64,000 nt of DNA, from contig OW388294.1 in the NCBI GenBank assembly GCA_936450465.1, positions 67,011,575 to 67,075,574 of the forward strand. The letters are read 5' to 3'. The notes under the pieces are model-generated. The model made no database searches and was not told the origin of the DNA. It saw nothing but the letters and a program-made list of their open reading frames with translations. This DNA comes from Gibbula magus (lineage: Eukaryota > Mollusca > Gastropoda > Trochida > Trochidae). The position numbers and the translations under genes were made by a program. This document shows, in pieces, positions 57,201-64,000 of this stretch. How positions within the stretch are numbered: the stretch's first letter is position 1; each line of letters opens with the position of its first letter.

Positions 57201-60200
57201 TTTGGATGCAAGCGACAGATTTGAAAAAGGTCTACAGTTTTATTTAAACCTGTCAGGGACAGAAGATTCAAGGAAGGATTGATTTACAATGTGAGTAATC
57301 ACGAGAGCAACCTTGTCCAAACAGTCCTTCAGGAGCTCTGTCGTCAATGTGTCCAGAGAGCATGATTTGTTTGGACACCAGGAAATAAGTTTCCTGATTT
57401 TATGCTCATGAACCTGAGAAAATGAGGATAGTGATGTCTTTCTCACATATACCCCACTATTTGGCATGTTTGGTAAGGTGGTAAAAGATCTCACTGTTTC
57501 ACTTTCTTGACTTAAGCGGAGAGTTACAATCTTGTCAGTGAAATACTTGGAGAATGCATTCACCATTTCGGGTTAAGAGTCAAAGTTTGGCAGGGGTTTT
57601 GAATGTGTTTTGAACAAAAGTTTGTCACACAGTCGATGGAGATCCTTTTGGCTAGTTGAGTTTTCAATTGCATCATTAAAAAAAGATTTCTTTGTATCGT
57701 ATACGAGGGTGTTGACGGTATTGCGCTGGGAATGCATCTCTTTGAAAACTGTTTGATTGGATCTCATTCGCTTTTCCAGCTGTCATTGATATTGTTTTAC
57801 AGCCCTGATTGAGTCATTGTACCAGGGTTATTTTGAGTTAACTGTCACGATACGTTATGATACAGGAACATGGTTGTCAATGACTTTACTGACTTCATTG
57901 TCATAATGACGGACACATCCTCGCAAGTTTCGTTAATCTATATGTACTGAGATGAAAGCAATAAAATCTCAAATAAGTGAAGTAGCAGACAAATGTAGTT
58001 CCCTGGAAACCTATCTAACAGAGATACAGATAGATTAGGATAGAGTTGCAAATGAACGAGTATCCATCTACATTGACGCCATAAATCAAAATCTCGAATT
58101 TATTGTTTTTAAACAAGGCTTCGAACTGGAGTGGTTAGGTCGATGAGACAATATTGTGTTATATGGTATTGATGAACATCAGGACGAAAATTATGATGCG
58201 GGTAATAAGTGATCTCTGTTCTAAATGACAGTGGAGGGGTTTAGATCTGACAATGGTCGGACATTATGAGTTCAGCAGGTAAGTTGACCAAGCTAAACCC
58301 CGTCCTATGATTGCTAAGATGACTACAACTGAGGATAAAATAACTATACTGAATCATCTTGAGGATATGCATAAATCAAACATGTGTGTGGCTAACGACC
58401 TAACCAAGAAGGAGAGATGATATCGGATCACTGGAGTAAAGGCCTAGTACTGTACTGTATAATGTTAGCTGAACAGCGTGGAGCAAGGTCATATATTTTA
58501 GCACAGGTACATCTATCCCAAGGACAAGCAGGAGTATTGGCCAGTACATCCTGGGATAAATATACCTCTCGGCCTAACTTATGCAGCAGCCTCAACACCA
58601 GCCTTGACTTCAGCATCTATCTCAACCCACGACCTCGGCTCCTCCATGTTCTGTCTTTGAATACTCTCTGCCTTTTTAAACTCCTATCCACCTCATCACA
58701 TTAAAGAAACGCTGTCGCCATGTTCTATCCAACCTTAGAGACGCTAAGGTTGGGTCGGACCAACCTTAGTTATCGATCGTAAGTTAAGGTTAACCTTAAT
58801 TAAGCTCGTTTCGTGCAACGGCATTGTAACCTTGGTAAAGTTCTAAGGTTGGAATCTTAGAGATAAGGTTAACCTTAAGAGATAAGGTTGTTTCATGCAA
58901 TGGGACCCTGGTGCAGAATGTTATTTTTCTAATTTGAATATTCTAACTTGGAATATTGGTTGTTTCTTTTCTAAACTTAACAATGGGGATTTCGTTGAAT
59001 TTCTTCATTGGTGTGATATTCTCTGCCTAGCGGAGATTTCTAGATAGTTTTATATCCATACCTTACTTCTCATCCTATATTATGATGTAAACTACTCAAA
59101 AGATTCAAAGGAACACTTACGTGTTTCTATTATAAAGATAACACATATGTAAAAGGAAAACAAATTAATTGGTGTTTATGGTCAATTCATTGCAAAAACA
59201 AAATCGCATGATTTCAGAACAAACAAAAGCAGTGTTTGGACACAATGCAGATTCGATCCTGATACGGGTCATTTGCAAATGTCACAGGAACTGGAGTTCT
59301 CTAGTATCGCGTGTGTCCCCCTCGGCTTCCAATGCAGGCGAGGCACTGTCATGTCATCGATGCAACAAGATTCAGAGTGTCTTGGCGAATAGCTAACCAC
59401 TCTTGTTGCAGCAATTGTTACAACTGTTCAGCGTTTACAGGGGGTAGATGATTGAATCTTAAACGTTGGCCCAACACATCCCACAGATGTTCAATGGGCG
59501 CTAGATCGGGGGAATAGGCTGGCCACTGCATGGTGTTGACATTGTTTTGTTGCAGGAAGTCAATGACAATCTTTGTAAAGTTGAGAATGGGAAGTTACGA
59601 TTGACAGGATTAAAATGTTAGTTTTGCATGGTTGGACTTGTCTTTTCGAGACTTGTATGGTTGAGAACGACATGTTACACTTTACAAGTTACAAGTCAAC
59701 ATGTCTTCTTTTATGGCACAAATCCCCTTCCATATGATACTAGTTCACATTACATTGTGTGTATACAATCAAAGAGTGTTAGAACCTGGAATATATTTGA
59801 ATAGGATAAATGAAATTAAGTACCGTAATATTCTTGTCAAATTTCAAACAGGATTATTTAGATTAAAGATAAACAAGGGAATGTGGATTAATATTTATGT
59901 GTTTCAATATAATGTCTGGTATGTAAATAAGGCATAGAGGACGAATTCCATTTCCGTTTAGTTTGTTAATGTTATAATTATTCAGCAGAGAGACTTTGCT
60001 TTTTGTCCATACTTTTATAATCAGACTTAAGGACCATTTGATTTGTGTTTATTATGACATTATTTTTCGAAGTTGGACTTTTGCAACTTTAGTCCCACTC
60101 TACCATCACTGTTTCAAGGATGCATTTAAACATGTTCTGAGTCACCAAATGAGCTCGCTAACTTATTGATGAATAGCATCAGATTCAATATCAACTGTTT

Positions 60201-63200
60201 CAGAACCTTTCCTTAGATTTTCAAGACGTTCTTAGGCCATAATCAATGCGCGAGGTGGGCAAAGACGCCAATGAAGTTGATTTCAATCCAGTTTCAGATG
60301 ATTCAACCAATTGCGATTCTGAGACAACCTACACTTAATTCCAAAAACGACTGTACATTTCTGAGCTTAAGCTTAAGAATGCTAATTTTTGGTTCAATAT
60401 TTTTCATCTCAATGACGTTCATCAGAATAGTATTCAGAAGTTGTTTTTTTATGATAACATACATGTATTTTCAAAATATGGGGAAAATCCAATGGCCCTT
60501 AGCTGTTTTCCTCAGTATATTAAAACATATGTTAACACCATCTTCAAATGTATAATTAGTAATTCAAACTAAAATTTATATGCTGCTGATGAAAAGAGGC
60601 AGATTTGTTAAGTGCCTACTATATTTGTTTATATATCTTACATGTATTTGTATATGGGCTTTGGCCTTCATGCATGAATAAAAAGACATATATAACTTCG
60701 GTTTCAAACTTTTGAATTCGGAATCCTTCTGCCATATGCAGACATTTTGGTATTGGACATGTCATGACAGGAAGCCATTTTCCTAATAAAAATTGTATTA
60801 CTTGAAAGAAAACAGACAGACATAGGCAACATGTCCAGTTTATATCTTTTCAGATTTTTCATAGGTTCGATGATTGGTGCAATAATCACAGCGTCTTTCC
60901 CGTACTACATGGAGTTTGTAGGGACGGAATGGCGAACAACCACCACCGTGACTCCTTTCTGGCCGATGGGCACGTCTCTTCTCGCTCTCTCCGCCTGGCT
61001 GCTTCCTCATTGGTCCCATTTACAGATCATTCTGGCGGCCATGCATGTTCCTTTCCTGATTGGGTTCTAGTAAGGCCTAGCTGTTTTAGCTTATTACATG
61101 TAATGACTTGATGTAGATGCAGTTAAATGGAAACACACTAACATTACTCTCAGGTAGTGGATAGATGAACTATTATCATAGAATTGGGTACATCACTACA
61201 TTCACATTTTCTTACTAGAGTGCTTTCAGCCATGTTGGCTTCTTCAGGTTAAGCTAAGGATTCATTTGTTAAAAGTAGCAAAAGCAAAGGATATGCAAAA
61301 CTATTTTTGAGTCACATGGGATACATTCTAATATGCTCTTCCCACAGAAGTTACTCTCTTCATCTTTCCTATCGTAACCTCTAATCTAAATCTGGCAATG
61401 ACGAATCCTGATAACTGCAGAAACCAAAATCAGACACAAATGGAAAATAGTTTTACTTTTATCATTTATATCAGACATATTCGAAGAACATATACTAATT
61501 AGGAAAGACCAGTTACAAATGACAAAGATCTTTGAAGTTATTCGGTCTATCTAGTCGATGTAAGATGTGATTTCATTGGCTTAAAAGCAATGATATAATA
61601 CGTTGAAAAAAAATTTAACCGCTAGAGTATTTTGATAGAAATGAGATATATGGCCCAATCAGAACAGAGGTTATGACAGAAAATAAGTAAAAAGGCAGTA
61701 ACATCTGGGGGAAAAGAACAACATTCGAAGGAAATATTTCTTCATTACCAATTTCTTTCATTTGGAATCACGTCAAAATATAAAAATATGAATATGTTAC
61801 AGTTACGTCACAATCAAATATTTATGGCATCACAGATGACAAGATACATTACCTCGTGCAAAATCAACGGCAAAAGAGATATCTTCACAGGTTATATTTT
61901 ACCATAGAAGTAACAAAACGATATATTTAACATACATGGTCCACGTAAGAACACATATAATCAAGTAATATTGCTCTTTATTCGATTTTCAGTGGTCAAA
62001 TACGGCATTTATCGGTTAAAATAAAATTCGTATTTACACTGAGTGAAATAACACTTTCAATCATATGACGTCATCGTAACAATAGGATGACGTCATAGGA
62101 TGGCCGTGGAAAGGAAGGCGATCTCGGAGGCTCCGTTTACAAAATGAACGTCATTTACCAACTATACGCATGGTTTGCTAAATCTAATAAATAGAACATT
62201 TGACATATTTCGTCGAACCCATGTATATCTCATCTCGTGAAGAAGAAATAATATTTTTACACTCGTGAACATATACATTTCTACTTCAGTCGATGAGATA
62301 TACATGGTATTCGACGAGAAATATCAAATATCCTCTATGCATTTGTTTTCATTCCATTGAGATGAGAAATAGAGCACAGTGAAGATGTGATGCTGTTGCA
62401 GCAGGGAGTTCAGGTTCATAACAGACAGTCAGTCCTTCTGGAATTTTAATCCAATGCTCAGGATGTTTTAGATCCAAATCAAGCTTATTTGGGCAATAAA
62501 ACATGATGAAATAGTCATAAGACACTTAAGACAACATAAACGTTGTCAAAGTGTGTTTAAATTGCCTTTCATACAGTCTAAATTTTCATTCGAGTCTTGA
62601 CTAATCTGAAAACAAATGGAAAGAAAGAAAATCTCATGGATGTAGGTACAGTAAATATAAACAACCAGAGACTTAATATCAGTCAACGGTAAAACATAAA
62701 CGTAAAAGTTAAAATGTGATACATTCTTATTCCATTCTTTCTTCAGTTTTATTCCTGAAAGCCTTCGTTGGTTGGCAGTACACGGGCATCTGAAGGATGC
62801 CGAGGAAGTTGTTGACAAGATAGCGCGGATGAACAGAACAGAGAAACCTGCTAACACAGCACACGTTCTGAAGACCATCTATGAAAAAGAGCAAAGGATT
62901 CGCGCATCTGGTAAAAAATACACGTACCTAGATCTTTATCGCACCTGGAGTGATCTCTGGAAGACACTTCTTATCCAGTTTGTCTGGTATGTTTTTGTTG
63001 CTTACTAACTTAGTTACTTACTAATAATTAATGAATGTACTTATATAGCACTATAAAGACCATAAACCACGTGTATGCTCAAAGCGCTCACATATCAGAG
63101 GTTATATTGTGCCAGTGGGAGCCAGTGCAAGTAAGCCAACAAGGGCTGATGTGATCAATTCTGGACCTCTAATGGGTTAAAGTAAGTCGATCCAAGAACT

Positions 63201-63940
63201 AATGAAGTTATCCTTTAATTTTTTGTGACTGATTTGTCCTCCTTCAGCTTATTATATGTTGATATCACAGTGCTACTACCTCCCTGTTCTTGTGTCTGAA
63301 GAGTGAGGAATATGTGATTGAAGCGTTGAATGCAGATAGCAAGATCACATACGACTACTACTGCTGCTACTGCTACTACTACAGCTAGTACTACTATTAA
63401 TACTATGTATAATAAAACTAGTGACAATGATAATAATGAAAACTCGATTTATCCAGGTTGTGATGGTTGAAATCTTTCCAACATCGAGTTGACACATGCA
63501 TGATAAAGACATTTAGAGAAAATTCAAAATGCGTACCCCTTTCTGTCATTGAACAACAATTAATTAACTTAATTTGCCTTTTCAAATTGACATCCAAATA
63601 GGCAAGATGACGTATGGTAATTCCTATGACACAAATCAGTTTCATATGTTTAATGTCAGATTTGTGGTATGACGAAGATGTTGCAGATGGAACAACCACC
63701 AATGCTAATGAACGTTAAAATAAAAAGGGGCGTAATGGAACACGAGAGCGCTGTTAAAGAATTCCCATGAACTAAGATGTCAATTTAATGTATATCTTCT
63801 TTCAGGATGTGTTTGTCCTTTGTCTTCTATGGGATAGCGTTTGGTGTTGGGAAGCTTAATGGTGATCTTTACCTCAACATCTTCCTGTTCGCTATTATTG
63901 GAATACCTGGTTCGATTATTGTCTACTTCCTCAACAACAG
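54005..63940 (+). CDS. SLC22-type organic ion transporter, gene B (exons 1-5, continues past window)
   Basis: A paralogue of gene A. Exons are 54005-54286, 54940-55145, 60854-61069, 62747-62986 and 63806-63940, totalling 1079 nt. Exons 2-5 have exactly the lengths of gene A (206, 216, 240, 135), and all introns are GT-AG. Exon 1 is six codons longer, in the extracellular loop, which carries two possible N-glycosylation sites (N62, N77). Motif A reads 'GQSSDLIGRKK', keeping the aspartate that gene A has replaced. The 'VVNEWNLIC' and 'PESLRWL' signatures are present. The final exons lie beyond 64000. Introns 1 and 2 are loaded with repeats. It is probably functional as far as can be read; the substrate is unknown. 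Confidence 0.9.
54481..54768. repeat. 148 bp tandem duplication in intron 1 of gene B
   Basis: Two near-identical copies start at 54481 and 54629 ('tttgtttgtttcaatggg') and end 'cgcaggagcagatagt'. There are only a few differences, so it is fairly recent. Confidence 0.85.
54940..55145 (+). CDS. Transporter gene B, exon 2
   Basis: 206 nt after 'gtcttgcag'. It encodes 'WNLICDKSSIRPLMIVIQ' through 'TSWEMFAALR', with a GT donor at 55146. Confidence 0.9.
57030..57185. repeat. Dispersed repeat, copy 2
   Basis: Matches 22535-22705 in the receptor region (see that entry). Its presence in both clusters shows that the element is dispersed rather than part of either gene family. Confidence 0.5.
57235..57850 (-). 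pseudogene. LINE reverse-transcriptase region, N-terminal part
   Basis: The - strand frames read 'YFTDKIVTLRLS', then 'KIRKLISWCPNKSCSLDTL', 'ELLKDCLD' and 'ITHIVNQSFLESSVPDRFK'. This is the stretch just before and at the start of the reverse-transcriptase domain in jockey/CR1-like LINEs. The preceding part (57767-57573, 'KKSFFNDAIENS', 'LHRLCDKLLF') is separated by a stop. The catalytic YxDD region is absent. A truncated, dead fragment. Confidence 0.75.
57952..58417 (+). pseudogene. Degraded LINE ORF1-like sequence
   Basis: Stop-interrupted frames give an early coiled-coil-like stretch ('KSQISEVADKCSSLETYL'), then 'NIVLYGIDEHQDENYD', then 'PMIAKMTTTEDKITIL' and 'ANDLTKKER'. This order (coiled coil, RRM-like 'R-x-x-NI-x-x-x-GI-x-E', then 'PRPI-x-x-x-F' and 'DLTKKR') is that of LINE ORF1 nucleic-acid chaperones. 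Several frameshifts; dead. Confidence 0.6.
58725..58900. repeat. AAGGTT/AACCTT palindromic block
   Basis: About ten copies of AAGGTT or AACCTT in alternating orientation, including two AAGGTTAACCTT palindromes, lie between the LINE ORF1-like and endonuclease-like pieces. Probably a small foldback element with 'gtttcatgcaatggga' at its right edge. Confidence 0.6.
58937..59047 (+). pseudogene. LINE endonuclease N-terminal fragment
   Basis: One frame reads 'NILTWNIGCFFSKLNNGDFV' followed by 'EFLHWCDILCLAEIS' and a stop. This is the typical beginning of the LINE apurinic-type endonuclease ('WN-x-x-G...L-x-E'). It is probably the same insertion as the ORF1-like sequence upstream. Confidence 0.65.
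59300..59585 (-). pseudogene. Tc1-type transposase C-terminal relic
   Basis: On the - strand, frames read 'QWPAYSPDLAPIEHLWDVLG', including the catalytic glutamate of DD34E-type transposases, then 'QEWLAIRQDTLNLVASM'. A stop falls after 'NAEQL' and another after 'VASMT'. The two aspartates and the DNA-binding region are missing. A dead Tc1 fragment. Confidence 0.8.
60854..61069 (+). CDS. Transporter gene B, exon 3
   Basis: 216 nt after 'tcttttcag'. It encodes 'FFIGSMIGAIITASFPYYME' and on to 'MHVPFLIGF', with a GTAAGG donor at 61070. Confidence 0.9.
61320..61570. repeat. Complement of part of the foldback repeat of intron 3, gene A
   Basis: 'cagacatattcgaagaacat' here is the complement of 33340-33365, with further matches on each side (33290-33420). 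An inverted copy of the same repeat in the homologous intron of the paralogue. Confidence 0.5.
61800..62340. repeat. Foldback repeat with two TGACGTCA sites, intron 3 of gene B
   Basis: Arms at 62196-62233 and 62299-62336 ('atttgacatatttcgtcgaa' and complement, 'ccatgtatatctcatc') form a 145 bp foldback. TGACGTCA lies at 62066-62073 and 62088-62095. No coding capacity. Confidence 0.6.
62747..62986 (+). CDS. Transporter gene B, exon 4
   Basis: 240 nt. The first base completes a split tyrosine codon. It encodes 'FIPESLRWLAVHGHLKDAEE' to 'LDLYRTWSDLWKTLLIQFV', with a GTATGT donor at 62987. Confidence 0.9.
63020..63180. repeat. 'tatatagca...gctcaaagcgct' dispersed repeat
   Basis: 'cttatatagcactataaaga' followed 45 bp later by 'gctcaaagcgctcacat' resembles 56345-56420. 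The class is unknown; similar strings are common in invertebrate genomes (from memory). Confidence 0.4.
63806..63940 (+). CDS. Transporter gene B, exon 5
   Basis: 135 nt after 'ttctttcag'. It encodes 'MCLSFVFYGIAFGVGKLNGD' to 'IIVYFLNN', with a GTGAAT donor at 63941. The next exon lies outside the window. Confidence 0.9.
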
Positions 63941-64000
63941 GTGAATATTCTCCCGGCCAAAGGAAACGCTCATTTATGGGATTTCGTATAAACTATAAAG

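Larger units (their letters stand above)
55146..60853. other. Intron 2 of gene B, filled with mobile-element debris
   Basis: A 5.7 kb intron. Recognised pieces are a 'tatatagcgct...gctcaaaagcgct' repeat (56345-56420), the dispersed repeat 57030-57185, LINE reverse-transcriptase remains on the - strand (57235-57850), LINE ORF1-like and endonuclease-like remains on the + strand (57952-58417 and 58937-59047), an AAGGTT/AACCTT palindromic block (58725-58900) and a Tc1 transposase relic (59300-59585). Confidence 0.6.

Overview
This is an AT-rich animal nuclear segment with GT-AG introns, long intergenic stretches and many kinds of transposon debris. Nothing in it is prokaryotic. The repeat vocabulary (a tRNA-derived SINE, an AGCTCA-type 0.6 kb element, TTAA-flanked MITEs, a diverged 'gagtgagtt...caatattgcagcaat' repeat) and the two gene families suggest a marine mollusc, most likely a gastropod. 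That is an inference from memory, not a search result.

Left half (1-24000): a tandem cluster of intronless rhodopsin-class (class A) seven-transmembrane receptors, all on the + strand. Three are intact: 733-1656, 9673-10599 and 19224-20153. A fourth copy at 22873-23231 is a truncated, broken pseudogene. The receptors sit in duplicated units whose flanks also align: unit 1 about 1-5560, unit 2 about 8933-14520, unit 3 about 18990-20535, unit 4 about 22873-23960. Mobile elements present in one unit and absent at the same place in another (3790-4140, 10657-11011, 12180-12540) show that these elements moved after the duplication. The receptors keep D2.50, DR(Y/F) and P6.50, but lack the TM3 cysteine, W4.50, P5.50 and the proline of NPxxY. 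Intronless tandem growth with a dead copy is what is expected of lineage-specific, possibly chemosensory, receptors.

Right half (27300-64000): a second tandem family, SLC22-type (organic cation/anion transporter-like) major facilitator genes on the + strand. Gene A (27308-38407) can be read completely: nine coding exons, 1560 nt, 519 codons plus stop. Gene B (54005 to beyond the window edge) supplies exons 1-5. Its exons 2-5 have exactly the same lengths as those of gene A. Between them lie a decayed copy (exons 4-6, 42229-44221) and an inverted scrap of intron 4/exon 5 (47478-47660).

Mobile DNA: a frameshifted DD34D mariner with TIRs and a TA duplication in intron 1 of gene A; a Harbinger-type transposase relic (48578-49265, - strand); a Tc1-type transposase relic (59300-59585, - strand); LINE pieces (26189-26660, 57235-57850, 57952-58417, 58937-59047); a SINE (52850-53050, - strand); several MITE and foldback families, one of which carries TGACGTCA sites; and several microsatellites. 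No functional tRNA, rRNA or CRISPR array was seen. No functional link between the receptor and transporter clusters is visible beyond adjacency.
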